Of a DNA stretch of 64,000 nucleotides, positions 47,420 to 59,720 are shown in pieces. Source of the stretch: Culex pipiens pallens (Eukaryota > Arthropoda > Insecta > Diptera > Culicidae); NCBI RefSeq assembly GCF_016801865.2, contig NC_068938.1:23532798-23596797 (forward strand), read 5' to 3'. The notes beneath the pieces are model-generated. The model had not been told where the DNA came from and searched no databases. It worked only from the letters and a program-made list of their open reading frames with translations. A program made the position numbers and the translations under genes. Numbering within the stretch: the first letter of the stretch is position 1; each line of letters starts with the position of its first letter.

Positions 47420-48469
47420 ATCATATGATCTTTTGATTAATTATGATTTTTTTATGATTTTCTTTATCTAGAATTTATTTATTTTGCATATTTTAAGTTG
47501 GAAAAAAATGACAATTTGTTTAGTTCTGAATTTTGATTTTTTTTATTTTTGATTTCGAATAAATTAGAATTCCAACAAAACAATATTTTTGTTCTGAATA
47601 TACTCTCCTGAAAATAACGTGATGCTTTAATTTCTCTTGGAAATTAAATGCTTTTTTTTGCAATAAAGATACGACCGAAAAACCTGCTATTATGTTTTTA
47701 TTTAATTTAATTAATTTATTTTCCATTCAAATTTCGTACCACCCTTATAAGTTGTTTGTCTCTTGTTAAGATGCTGCAAAAATTTTTCAGGAGACAAAAA
47801 AAATCCAAGAAACTTATGAAAAAATATGAATGGAAATGGAAATGCAATCGTCTGAAATAAATTCAAAATGCATTCCTCTGCGTAAGAAATCATTGTAAGT
47901 GTGTTCACGTTTATTCAATAATTATTTGAATTTTAATGAATGGTCGATGTACAGTTGCATAAAAAGTGTTGTTTTTTAAAAATAATATTGTTTGGGCCCG
48001 CGGATTCATTTTGAATGTAAAATGGCTCTTCGGTCAACGGTTCCTGAAAAATAATTTAAAGTTTATGCATTTTATTGTGAGCCAATTTAGGTTTTGTTTT
48101 TATAAAACTTAAAATTTATCCGTACTTTGACACCGATTATTATTCGAAACAAATGCTTTGTTGACAATATATCTTATTGAAACAATTTAAAATTTAAGTA
48201 AATATTAATTCGAATGTTATTTATCACTTCACTTCCTCACTAACATCTGATTCAGTCATAACACAATTTATTTTAATTTTATTAAAATTGGAGGAATAAC
48301 TGTTCAAAAATATTCTTGTTCAACGATTTATCTTTAAAGTTTCACTTTATTCAAAAGCTAACTTAATCCAACTATGTGGTTAATGCCTTGCTCACTTTTT
48401 ACCAACAATGGGTAATATGGGGGGTTTGGACACATATTTCAGCTATTTTTTTTTCGATCCATAAATATT
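47420..48469. other. No gene recognised
   Basis: AT-rich spacer with no supported frame. Confidence 0.4.
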
Positions 48470-49255
48470 ACTTAAGTGATCATAACTCGAATCAGGGTTG
48501 CCAGATCTTCAATGTTGTGGACTCGTTGGAAAGGTCTCTCGATTCCCTAACCAGATGATGGATCCGGACATCGTTTACATTAATTAAATTGAGATCCGGC
48601 TTCTTTTTTATTCTTAACTAAATTTAAAAATGTATATAAATATCACTTAAGTGATCATAACTCAAGACAGGGTTGCCAGATCTTCAATGTTGTGAGCTCG
48701 TTGGAAAGGCAGAGTTTAGATAGTTGAAAAAAAAGTTTATTATTGGAAATAATCACCAATATAAAAAAAAACTTTTTGCCATCCTCATCTCAATGAGGAA
48801 AAGCTGTAAAATCACTCGAAAAATGAACTTCTTAATGTGAGTCCGTGCACCAAAAAATATGCAAACGATTATCTCCAGCCTGGCTGAACCGATTTGGACC
48901 GTTTTGGTCTCATTTGATCCGTCTTGGGGTCCCACAATACCCTAGTTAATATTAAAAAGTTTGGAAAAGTACGTTAAAAGTTATGCTAAAAACAATTTTG
49001 GCGTATGTTCGGAAGATTGTAAAAAGGTTGGTTTTTGCAAGAAAACCTATCATGTTATACATTTTCAGAAAGGTATTTAAAAGACCTTTCTAATGAGTCC
49101 AACACATTGAAGATCTGACAATCCTATAAAAGTTTATTAGCACTTAAGTGTTATTTATACACTATTTGGAAGCCGGATCTCAGATATTTCGATAAAAATG
49201 AAGTCTGGGTACATCATGCGACCTGTCGTTAGTTAGATAATCGAAAGACCTTCCA
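48470..49255. repeat. Large imperfect inverted repeat with a direct half copy
   Basis: Arms at about 48533-48712 and 49088-49255 match in reverse complement: AGATCTTCAATGT, GAGATCCGGCTTC, AACACTTAAGTG-type and AAAGGTCT..TCGATT phrases occur in the same order. The block CACTTAAGTGATCATAACTC...AAGGTCT at 48473-48540 is a direct copy of part of the left arm. It resembles a foldback element; its outer ends are unclear. Confidence 0.65.
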
Positions 49256-52200
49256 AATTAGTTGAAAAAGTTGATTTGTTAAACATGTTGAGGTGGAATC
49301 TCGGGGGAAATGTTGCTATTTTTACTGAATGTATTGACTTTCTGACTGTGAAGAAGGCACCAACCACCTAAAGGTGGATTAAGTAACGTTTTCATGAAAA
49401 AAAAAAATGCAAAATCAATCACACAAATAAAAATATTTTTTTTATCAAGTGCGTTGTTTTGAATGATGAGCATTTTGATGTAAAAACTAGCGGGAAAGGC
49501 TTAGGTTTGCACTGATATTTAAGTGACAAATTAGGACTGAAAAAGGCTGATTTTTCACAAATATAAATCTTCAAAAGGCTATATATCAGCAATCAGCAGT
49601 CTAATCAACTCTTCTGAATTGATATTTATAAATTGTCAAAATCTTAAAAGTTTTCGTCAAGAGTTTAAACTTTTAAAATGGCTGTTTCCTTGTTTGATTT
49701 TACGCCATAAATTGTGCCAGGTTTTGCACCATGCTAGGCTCAAGCGGAATTAAATTTTTGCTTCTTTAAAACATATCATGAATTTAAAAAAATCATAAAA
49801 AATTTAAAAAAAAACATACAGGAATTAAACTTTTTGAAATAAAATATTAAAATTTAAAATATATTTTTTTCCCATTTGATCAAAAATGTTTGTTTTATAT
49901 AATTTTCAAATCCAGGGTTAACCCTCTACTGCCCATATTTTTTTCGATTTTTTTTTATTTTTCCCGAGTTAAGGAGGTCATTTTGAGCAACTTTTGTTTT
50001 ACGAAAAACTTTACTTCTCTTGTTTTATGTTTTTCTTGTTTTATTTTTAGTATTTTAATTTGCATTTATCTTGTTTAGTTTATGTTTGTTTTTTTGTAGT
50101 GTTTGGCCTATTCTACCACGTAACATTTTGCCTATCTATTTTTTTACGTTTTTACAGTCAGTTTTTCAATTTTTTGCATGTTTTTCACATTTTCTGCTAT
50201 AGAATGGCACCATCATCATTTAAATTGTAAAAAAATGCATAGAGGGACACTACAAAAATTACTGCTTGCTTCTTTTTACTTAAAATATAGAAAATGTTAG
50301 TAACAAACACAGCCAAAGTTGACCCGTAAAAAATGACATTTTTAAAAACCTTGACAAAGTCACATAAAACAAATAAAACTTCCAACCCATAAATTTTCTA
50401 AAATTTTAAGAGTTCTTCTTTCCAATGCTTTTTAAAGAACAAAAACTGGTTGAAAAATGAAGGCGGGGTTAGCTTGTAGAGGGTTAACACTACTTGAAAA
50501 AGCCATTTTTATTGCGAAACACCTTGCCACACGAACACCACTTGTTTCCCCCGATGTTGATGGGTTGCGGCGTCGTTGCGGAGCGATGGCATTTTTGTGA
50601 GAAATCACCCCACGCGTGAAATTGGCCACGAGCAAATTCGTGAAAAATTACCCCCCTGACCATTTGTGGTCACACGACGTCGAGAAGCGCGCGTGCAACC
50701 GGGTAATCACTTTTGTGGGCCCGCAGGAAGGAGGATGGCTGAGTGGTTAGGCGAACTGTGAATTTGGGGAAATGGAGTCTCATCCATCAAACTTTTGTCA
50801 CGGTCATAACTTTTGTGGTTTTGTGAACAAGAAGAATCGCAATGATTTGTTGGATTAAAAGCATATTTATCATGATTTGGATTAACCAACCTGGGCGATT
50901 CATGCACTACGCAGTTGAAACAATAATTGTGTTTGTGTTGCTTTGTGATTTAAGATAAAATTTCTAGATGATCTATTCAATATTCAATAGGAATTTAGTT
51001 TAAATAAAACTTGGTAATGACAAAGAAACATCAATATCTGGAAAGGCTCTAAGCTTGAATTTCAAATTTTCTCGTGCATACCAAACATATTCTTCACATC
51101 CAGAAAGCTTCACCAATTTGATGAATGATTTGAGACTATCAATTAGAAACACCAGCTGACCAGCGCAGCCAGATCCAGTGAAAGCATTAATCAATCTCGG
51201 AACTAGTTTGGAATGCAGAGTTGAAAAATTGAACTTGCTTCATGCTCCGCAGTTCTCCAGAAATAGTCCCGGACTGGACGCGCACAGCTGTAATCTGGAA
51301 CACCTCGTCCATCCCGCGATCGGCATACGACATAAATTACCAAATCGACTCCGATCAATAACAAAAACCTCCAAATATGTATGAGATCTTAATCTGCGAT
51401 GATAATTTAATTCAGCTGGACCGCCACCACCGCCTAATTTATGCTCCCCTGGAGGCTTTTCCCGGCGATCAAAGTTTTGAGATCCTCATCATCATCATCG
51501 ACACTTCTTCATCTTCTGATTTAAGAGCGAGGTGTGTCCCTCAACGGACGAAAGTATGCCTTGATAAATTGTGTATCGAGATCGATCGATTTGGAGCTGC
51601 GCACTCTTCACGCGCGATGACTAATAGCTGAGGTTCAGACCGTAAGCAGCTTAAGGCGTGTGTATAAACACTTTGGATCGATTACGAAAGATTACGCATC
51701 GCAAGTCCCCTTCGTCAACGCGCGCGTTGGAAGCTGGTGGTAAGCTACGGTAGCCAGATTTTTTAAAAGGAGAAAACCTATGAACGAAATCAGTGATAAT
51801 ACCATTAACATAAATATTTGAAAACATTAGGAAATTTGATTCTCTCGAAAAGATCCGGAAAAAATCCTGCTTCATCCAATATCTGAAATCTGAAGAGCCT
51901 ACCGTTTTGATCCGTGATTAGCAAGAAGTTAGGATTCCTACTCGGTTCAACTAAAAATGTTTGCTGCTTGAAGCACTTTGATGAAGGCAAGACTTCAGTT
52001 GGTTATGTATTCATTTTTGGATTGATACAAGATTTCATTTGGCAATAAGAAGTTTCACTAAGATCTCATTTTAATAAATATATCACCTTACCTTGACTAT
52101 CCAAGTTTCAATAACTTTTTCTTCGCTTTTCCCTCACAATAATTGCTCTCCAATAAAGTACCTTTCCAATTTAGAGCTATCGCGACTTATATACGACCTG

Positions 52201-52322
52201 TACGTGTTTGGTTATCCCATTTTCGTCACATTAAGGCCCAGCTCCAGGCCCAGTTTAGTACAGCCAGGAGCAGCAAAATGTGTTTCTTCGCCACCGCTAA
52301 TACACTTGGTAATTACAACTAA
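49256..52322. other. No gene recognised; unassigned minus-strand frames
   Basis: AT-rich until about 50460, then GC-richer. Minus-strand frames at 51000-51215 (about 70 codons, leucine-rich end) and 51805-51990 read like protein but have no start or splice support and no recognised family. A lone A-box-like GGATGGCTGAGTGGTTAGG lies at 50732-50750 without a B-box. Confidence 0.3.
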
Positions 52323-52490
52323 TCGTACAACACACTGACTGCTGTTGGATCGCCGCGCCGGAGCTTGATCTCGCCGCGCGAGCGCTCGCGTTCCAGACCC
52401 AAAGCCCGTGTAATAATCATAAACAACGCGAACTCGCGGTGCAATACCCATTTTAGGTTCAAACTACGCGCCTTAAGCCGCTGGTTTAAG
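52323..52490 (+). other. Candidate 5' exon ending at a consensus donor
   Basis: GC-rich segment ending TTTAAG at 52490, followed by GTGAGT. It has an open frame without ATG, so it is more likely a 5' UTR exon. The start shown is only the upstream in-frame stop, not a mapped transcription start. Confidence 0.3.
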
Positions 52491-52584
52491 GTGAGTGACG
52501 ACAACGCGCTTTGGCGGCGCTTCAAAATCGTAAACAAACTCGTTCATTGCTTTATTTCTCTAAATTGAATTTTTACAATTTCAG
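52491..52584 (+). other. Candidate 94-base intron
   Basis: The donor AAG/GTGAGT and the acceptor TTTTTACAATTTCAG have a T-rich tract and a branch-like CTAAATT about 24 bases upstream. The size is typical of short insect introns, and the intron is more AT-rich at its 3' half than the flanking exons. Confidence 0.35.
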
Positions 52585-52592
52585 ACCCCATC

Positions 52593-52781
52593 ATGGAGTT
52601 GCATGTGCGTCGGCTTGCACCAATATCTGGAGGGAAGCCCCCCAAAGCTCGACGAGAGCGAAAGTTTGAACTGCTTTGTCGGAAACGCGCGCGCGGGTTT
52701 CGGAGTTCCCACCGACGTAACCGTTTGAACTCCAACAGTTGTCACCCTTTTCTGGCACTTGGAGAGCAGGGAAACCCTTAA
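52593..52781 (+). CDS. Candidate small basic protein after a short intron
   Basis: An ATG lies eight bases after the candidate acceptor at 52584 and opens a 62-codon frame to TAA. The peptide is rich in Arg and Lys (KPPKARRERKFELLCRKRAR) and has no recognised domain. An alternative frame, continuous with the upstream exon, also stays open for about 50 codons, so the coding frame is uncertain; the transcript could also be noncoding. Seen: an excellent donor and acceptor pair. Inferred: transcription and translation. Confidence 0.25.
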   Translation: MELHVRRLAPISGGKPPKARRERKFELLCRKRARGFRSSHRRNRLNSNSCHPFLALGEQGNP

Positions 52782-53466
52782 AATGGGTTTAATGTCCTAA
52801 TTGAAGTGTCATTGCGTTGTTTAAGAGTGAACGTCGTTGCTTGGCTCAAGCGATCGTCAAATTGATTTGTAACTTGATGAGATGTCATTAAGTCTAGAGT
52901 GTCGTTTGAAGTAATGATCGAAAGGGACTAAGGGTGACGAGAGTGGACTAATTTCAACTTTTCATTAACCTAAATTTTGTAAGGGACTTTCCTAAGACCA
53001 AAGAAGCCAATTTACAGCATTGGTACGTCCGTACAAGTTTCCATTCCAATTTGATTATGAATTTTTAGGAATAGGATTTCTGATCAGGCACCATGTCTTC
53101 GGTATATTTGGGCCGTTCCAAATATTTTTTGGAGTTTATGTCCCTTCAATATAACGCCCTTTTTAAATGTTAGTCTTGATATAAATTTTTTGAAAATATT
53201 TTTTTCGAAAAGATCGGAAAATTTTACGAATGTTTCATGTTTTAACATTGTAAATCGGACCTATAGTTGCTGAGATATCGAAATTGAAAAATGGTGGGTT
53301 GTTTGGGTGAGACCTAGAAAACATCAATTTTCCTGTTTTTAAACCTTTGCATTGCAATATCTCAGTAACTAAAGGTCGTATCAACAAAGTCCGAAGAAGT
53401 AAAATATAGAGAATTTTCTCAGCTTTTCAAAAATATGTTTTTTTTTTCTAAAAGTGTGCAAACATG
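52782..53466. other. Dispersed-repeat-like AT-rich DNA
   Basis: No gene. From about 53080 it has the character of an old dispersed repeat (repeated ATATCTCAGTAACTA/GCTGAGATATCG phrases in opposite orientations). It continues past 54206 once the retroelement insertion is removed. Confidence 0.4.
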
Positions 53467-53479
53467 TGCACTAATTTTA

Positions 53480-54193
53480 TTCAATTCAATTAGTTTTTAT
53501 TAGTAAATAATCAATTCACATTTTCGTAATTCTTATAACCTAATAGAGTTTTGGAGTACCTTTCAACTATGATTTGTACTTTAGTTCATTTTGATGCATC
53601 CATCTAACAATGGATTTGTCAACAGAAGGAAAAAAATAATAAAAAAAAACCTTCGAAATTTGCTAAGGAAAAGGATAGAAATAGAAAAGCTTTAAACTAG
53701 ATCACAGTTTGTTTTGTCTTTTGACGTCGAAAAACTTCGCTGCAAACGGAAGCTTATCCGTTGTAGATGTACTTCATCATCAGCTCACTAAGAGCTTGGA
53801 ATTGTTCTGCCTTGTTCCGGCAGGCACGAAAGCGCGTGAGCATCTCTCCAGCAAGAGCGAAAAACTCGGGAAGCGTGAAGAGGTCATCTCCGGTAACGTC
53901 TGCTTGTCCCGGTAAAGTACCGCTCCCAGAAGCGGCTACTCTAGCGTACGAACCTCCCCAACCGGGAGGGAACGCTGGGTTGGTCGATGGAACCGCTCCG
54001 CCGCCAGCTACTGCAGCGTTCGTGCTCGAAGTCTTTGGAAGTTGGCGGGACGCTGGCGCTTTCTTCTTCTTGTCCTGCTCCTCGAGGTACTTTTTCCGCG
54101 CGGCACAGTCATCGAAATTCGCCGTGTGGTTTCCACCACAGTTCGCGCACTTGACGTGCGATTTGTGCTGCTGGGCGTTTTCCCCAGCTGGTC
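53480..54193 (-). mobile_element. 5'-truncated ORF1-only Jockey-like copy with 13-bp duplication
   Basis: This minus-strand copy is related to 1965-3678. It has the 3' third of ORF1, a homologous 3' UTR (shared TGTGATCTAGTT and CTATCC phrases), AATAAA at 53496-53501 and an AATTGAATTGAA tail. Identical 13-base duplications tgcactaatttta at 53467-53479 and 54194-54206 mark the insertion. As in the other copy, the 3' UTR starts right after the ORF1 stop and no ORF2 is present. Confidence 0.93.
53754..54191 (-). pseudogene. Partial Gag-like ORF1, truncated at the N-terminus
   Basis: 145 codons remain, uninterrupted by stops or frameshifts, ending in TAA at 53754. They cover the last zinc knuckle (CANCGGNH, with C-X2-C-X3-H-X6-C spacing), the Lys-rich helix (RKKYLEEQ), the linker (NPAFPPGWG, shared with the first copy) and the C-terminal domain (DLFTLPEFFALAGEM shared exactly). 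The fragment has no start because the insertion was 5' truncated. Amino-acid identity to 2078-3430 is about 85 percent in the last 46 residues but lower in the linker, so the copies belong to distinct subfamilies. Confidence 0.92.
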
Positions 54194-54206
54194 TGCACTA
54201 ATTTTA

Positions 54207-57000
54207 AAAAATGAAAAATTGCGACTTTTTTCAAAAAAGTCAAATAAATATGAATTAAACTTGAAAACGGTCCACTTAATCAACACTTCACTGACGTACT
54301 TTTTGATTGCAAATTTGATTTTACATCGAAAAATAAAATTGAAAAATTTTTGCGACCAATATTTCGATTTTTTGAAAAAATCAGTATTGATTAAAAAATT
54401 CATAACTCGCTCAATGATTTTTGGCACATCCTGGAAATTTCTGAAAAGTTGGAATTTTGTGTCCTCTAAAACATATAAAAAAATTAAAAATAGTGTTTTT
54501 TTTTGCAAATCAAGTTTTAGTGATAAAAAGTTAAATAAAAAATCACCATTGTGTATCATTTTTTACCATTGTAGTCCATATCCATACTTACAACTTTGCC
54601 AAAGACACTAAATCGATCAAAAAATTCCTTCAAAAGATACAGATTTTTTAATTTTCATACATCATTTTTGTATGGCCAGCTGCCAAATTTGTATGGAAAA
54701 TGATATGGACAAACTAATGATACAAAATGACTTCTTTGGGCATATCAAAGGCACCAAAAAAGTTTCAGTCGGATCAAAAAATACAAAAAAAAATCGAATG
54801 ACCAAAATCTGCGAGAATTGCTCAAATCCAAACATAAATCTAAAAAATCTAATTTCAAAACTATGAACTTTATTTTAAGATGAATCTTCAAAGTCTATTT
54901 CACATCTTTACACACAAAAAAAAATAATGTCATAAAATATTTTCTTTACAATTTATTATCTTTTTGATATCTTCAATATATTTTCTTAAAAAAAGTGCCT
55001 GTAAAAAATTTGATTTATTTCCATTTATAAACGGAAATTTTCAAAAAATCCTAACTTTCTTGTGTTGTAAAATTATTTTAAGTATCACAATTATTGCAAT
55101 TTGATTAGACAAAACAATAATCAAAAAAATGTAATTGCGTATCGAATGGCTATAAGTATAACGTTACAGAATAAATTAATTTTAGATTTTATAAATTAAC
55201 GCAAACCAATGACATTCAAAAAAAAAAATAACATTGATGTGTTGCAATTTTTGTTTGAACGGACGGACTTTTGTTTCTTGTAAAGTTTAGATTTTATAAA
55301 AAAAATAAAAAAAAAGAATTGGAAATCAAAAAGTCTTTTGCGAATTTTCGATAATTTTTTTTTAAATTACAGCCTCTATTAAATTTACATTTTCAAAAAA
55401 AAACTGCTTCACTTATTTTTTTATTGGTATCAATCCTCGACCACCTCTTTTTTGAGATTTTTTTTACAATTTTCTTTTTTAGACTTTGTCGTTCGATTTG
55501 GTTGCTTAGATATTTATAAATAGAATTAAATTTACAATAAAAATAGGATTTCTAAGTGTATACCATATGGCCCCTAAGTTTTAATTTCAAAATTAATTAT
55601 CGATGTTTGATGTTAAGAAGAAAAACTCGAGTGAAATATTCTCAACCTCTTTGAAAAAAATCTCAGATAAAAAAATAACGACTCACATTTCAAAAGGGAC
55701 TATAAAAAAGCTTTTTTATCTGAACTTATGCTCACTCGAAAACTGCGCTTCTTATTAAACATTTACAAAATTACTTCGAACGTTTTTGGGTAAATTTTCG
55801 ATACCTTCTTGAAGTAATTTTTTTAAGCTTTTAGCTTTTATGCTTAGTAAAAAACTGACCCAACAGTTAGGGCTATTGATTGTCCACAATTTCACGCTAG
55901 CGGTGAAATTTGCCCCTGGCCTTTAAATTTGGTAATTACATTGAAACGCGCGTAATTTGAAATTGATGAGTTGCTTCTCAGTTAAAGAAGTTTTTATTCA
56001 AGCACTTCATAAGATTTTTAATAAGCATTTTGAAAGTAGTTTCCAAATAAAAAAAGGCATATCAGATTTTGAACTATTTTTTTTGCAGATATTGATACTG
56101 CAGACAATTTTATGTACTTTCTCAGCAATTTTTTTTCTGCAAATTTCCAAAAAGATTGTAAATGAACTTTATTCAACACTACAATGAAAGTAAACGGAAA
56201 AATCGAGCTTTTCGTTTATAAATCATTTTGAAATTTTTTAAAATAAATTAAAATAAGTTGCATGTACTGTGAGTAAAAAAAGTGTTTTTTTTTAATATTT
56301 TAATAATAAATTATGTTTTCATTCAATTGGTTCAAAATACAGTACAGGTTGAAATCCAATTAACTTTAGAAGCATTTTGCAATGAATGATAATTTTGTGG
56401 AGATAGGAAAACCAGCAAGCTTAGTATAAGGGAGCACAGAGGCATTGAAATGTAAAAAATGCTTTTAATAAATTTTGCCTATACTATTTTAAAATACTCA
56501 AATTTCCATATTGTTAAAAATTAGAAAAACAAACAAAATTTGATTATAATGTTTCTACTTTAGATGAATAATGAATGACGTTTGGGATGTGCTTCTTTTT
56601 GAAAATATTTTAGCAAATTGATTTGTTTTTTAATCTCAATAAAATTTAAATAGCTGAATCATAAACTCGACTGGCGTAAATTCTTGAAAGTATTCCAAAA
56701 CAATCTTAATATTATATTTTTTTTTGTAGCTGGGCTTTTGGAATATTGAAATTCTTCTAACTTTTTAGGCACTTTTCTGGCCATAGGTAAAAACACAAAT
56801 GAGTTTTATTTATTAGTTTCCTTAAAATATTTAAATTCTTTTAAATGCATTTTTGGAACGAATCGTGCAAGGTTTTTGTTATTCTGTAAAACGATATCTC
56901 AATTGATTTTCAAATTGAAATTAATGTAATTCACAGCATTTGATGTACAAAACCAAAATAAATAATTTTAAAACATCCACCTAGAACTTCACCTGCTTAC
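54207..57000. other. No gene recognised; AT-rich repeat-like DNA
   Basis: Very AT-rich. The first 500 bases continue the dispersed repeat into which the retroelement inserted and share phrases (CAACTTTGCC, TTTTTGTATGG.CAGCTGCC) with 15340-15430. I see no supported gene. Confidence 0.4.
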
Positions 57001-57174
57001 CTCTTCCAAAAAGCCTCTACCACCCTCTTTTCACCAGCAAAAGTGCAACACTTTCCCACACCACCCCAAAGTGTAGCTCCGTAGCATTTCTTTGACGCAG
57101 ATTCACCGACTTTGCCATCCATCAGCCGGGGCGATCTTCGCGGTCTTTCCTCTTGAGCAGAAAGAAGGTAACTT
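57001..57174 (-). CDS. Candidate internal coding exon, unrecognised product
   Basis: The minus-strand segment lies between an acceptor (CTCTGTTTGCAG, before 57174) and a strong donor (GAG followed by GTAAGC, exon end 57001). The open frame begins with one base completing a codon and ends with two overhanging bases. The peptide is Arg/Lys- and Gly-rich (QEERPRRSPRLMDGKVG ... GATLWGGVGKCC). The phase fits the candidate exon at 59164-59390 upstream and 45842-46100 downstream. The segment is GC-richer than the AT-rich DNA on its downstream side. No family is recognised; it could be UTR or chance. Confidence 0.25.
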
Positions 57175-59163
57175 CTGCAAACAGAGTTCCCGCGCCAGAC
57201 AACTCGCGCTCCACAAAGAGTGCAATAAATAACACACAAAGTGCAATTTGAATAAGCAACAAGATAATTACTTAATTATCGTGCACTTATCCCTCTTCTT
57301 TGATAGTCGTATAAATAAAATGATTGAAACCACTTTTTCATCGTTCTTCGCCGGGGAGACCACGACGCCATGGAGCGAAGGCCAGGTCCCGAGTTGATAC
57401 ACCTTGCAAATCGAATAATTGTACGCTGCCAAGTCCGCGTTGCGGTTTCCAGAGCGTGGAGTCACAACAAGTGAACCGGACAGGTTTATTTTTTTCATTT
57501 AACTAAAAAACTGTTTCGTTCGAAAGTTCAACCTGAGCTACAGATGCAATGTGGAGAAAGAGTGCAGTGCGGGTATGTTTTGTCACGGCGCTTTTCCCGC
57601 GAACAACCCGATTCCATTAATCAAGTAATCTGCTGTCTTAATTATTCAACGGGGGGACCTGCGGATTTGGAGGGCCTGGTAGGGGTCGTCCGGGTATGAT
57701 TAAATTTTTGGGGATGAAATGAACTTTAAATAAAATATTAAGATTTTGGTAAGAAATAAAATGTAAATTTTATCAAATAAACAAAATTTATGGACGACCC
57801 CCTCGCCAAAGTAGTAGGTAGCTCGATTGCATGCGCACTCCCCGGGAACCATTGCCATTTGTCAAAATAAGGCCGCGCTGGTCGAACCAAGATACTTAAT
57901 CCGACCCGTGAACTGGAAAATTGAGGAAGCACTTGTCCGATCTCTCCGAGTGCAGTTTATCTGCAGACGTTCCGACAATTAGTGTGGTTGCGGTGGATTG
58001 GCTTCGATTGCTGCGTACGAGGATTTGTACGAAATAATTACCCGACGTTGCGTTGCGACTGGTCCGGGGGTTTTGCCAGATTGGATCTGACAGCTCGTCA
58101 CACGGATAACCTCCGCTTAAGGTGCTTCTCCGGAAACGCACCAGGCCCTTATACGGACGGGGACCCTCGGCTTACATCTTTATGAGAAATCACACGACGT
58201 GACAACTCTGAGGCTGGCTTCTGCAGAGATCATCTCCTTGGGGCCCACCACAATTGAATTCACACCATGGACAAGACTAGTCAGTGTAGTCGCGGGTGAT
58301 GATGAGTGGCCAATTATCATCGCATGTGGACCCACACACGAGCCACCCGTCGGACCATGTTGGGGGGTCGTCGTTCCGGTGGGAGGTTTACGATCTAGGG
58401 TCAGTGGTTCTTCTGGATTAGACATCTGTTTTTTTTTCCTGTTTCCAAAAAAATGCAGCGTCAAAAGCAATAATCTATTATTTTCAACTGCAAATTATTG
58501 ATTTAACATTGTGGAATAATTGAATATATCTTTACTTTTTATCAATCCAAAACTTGAGATTTGAAATCCCTGACCCCCGGCGGGATCACTACCATCATGT
58601 GGGTCAGCAGGAAGCTGCTGTGCAGTTTCTCGCGGAGAAAATTGGCACCATCCAGCACCGGCCATCCAAAGCGCTTGTGTCTAACCCCGAGACAAGACAC
58701 CAAACAAGCCTTCCGTTCATGAATATTTGATTGATCCTTCTGGTGTAGCTTCTCCTCCCGAGCTCTCTAATAAAACACAACACCGGGAGCTGCTCCGGGA
58801 TTGCCCCCCGAGATATGGGAATTATTCAAAATAGTCGGAGTTGGTGTGGCTGCTGGTGTGGCCAAGTCGCACCACAGTCTACGTTTGGTGCTGATGTGAT
58901 GTGGTGCTACTGACTGGCAGGCCAAAGTGTCTGCAGGATGATGCACTTTTGCAGAACTGGCTTAGGGCAGTTGGAGGCGGTTTCAATTAACCTCCCTGTG
59001 TGAAAAGACGGAAAAATTTTGAGTAGTTTTTTGATTGATTATTGATTTAACACATTTCTTCAAATAAATTTCGACGTCGATTCTTTATATTTTTTCCATA
59101 AAAACATTTTTCAATCACAATTCCGTCTAGTTCCATTGCTACTCAACATTCAATTTCACTCAC
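57175..59163. other. No gene recognised
   Basis: Mixed composition, GC-richer at 57320-58420. It would be a 2-kb intron if the exons on either side are real. Short frames lack domains. Confidence 0.35.
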
Positions 59164-59390
59164 CGTTTGCGCCAAGGGGAGCAACTCCGTTTCATGACCA
59201 CCATTTCCCTTAAGGGTTGGCCACTCGGACGCACGCCCTTTTTCCCTTCTTTGACCATCTTCATCTGGTCAATATCCATAAAGCGCATCCTCCCCCGCGA
59301 TATTATTGCAAAACCCGCGATCAGGGGTGGTGTGTTTGCAAACAAACAAACACTCTTCTTTCTAGGCCGCGAGAGATGTCGAATTTGCAT
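59164..59390 (-). CDS. Candidate first coding exon, unrecognised product
   Basis: The minus-strand frame starts at an ATG at 59390, with a stop two codons upstream. It runs 75 codons and ends with two overhanging bases at a donor ACG/GTGAGT (exon end 59164). An acceptor-like GCTTGCAG lies about 35 bases upstream of the ATG, so a 5' UTR exon could precede it. The peptide contains MDIDQMKMVKEGKKG and PLREMVVMKRSC and is basic. Its overhang fits the one-base start of the exon at 57001-57174. No family is recognised. Confidence 0.27.
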
Positions 59391-59720
59391 TCTTCATAAA
59401 TATGGAAATCAGTACACAATTTCTGCAAGCAGCACCACCCTTCCGTTATCGAGATGCTTATTATCAACACCTTTGGGCCACCTTTGGTGGATGAACGATC
59501 CAGGTGCTGTATGGGGAGCTTCTTTTCTTCGGAAAAGCACCCACCCGAATTGGTAGAGGAAATTGAATAATTTTTACCGTTGTACGTGCTATGATGACTC
59601 ATTTCAAAGCATTTTCAAATAACAGTGACACCATGTTAATTTTAGTTCAAAGTTTTTGTCCTAATTTCTCTTTCCTTCAAAATATTGCTTAAAAAACACA
59701 TTTGTTGTAGTAAAACTACA

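Noticed and set aside
50732..50750. A-box-like GGATGGCTGAGTGGTTAGG as a tRNA gene
   Set aside because: No B-box, anticodon arm or acceptor pairing follows.
51000..51215. Minus-strand frame resembling a leucine-rich protein end
   Set aside because: About 70 codons without ATG, acceptor or recognisable repeat register; similarity to leucine-rich repeats is too weak.
53767..54201. Plus-strand 144-codon frame over the truncated retroelement
   Set aside because: It is the antisense shadow of the ORF1 frame on the minus strand; the minus-strand frame has the zinc knuckle and homology to the other copy.
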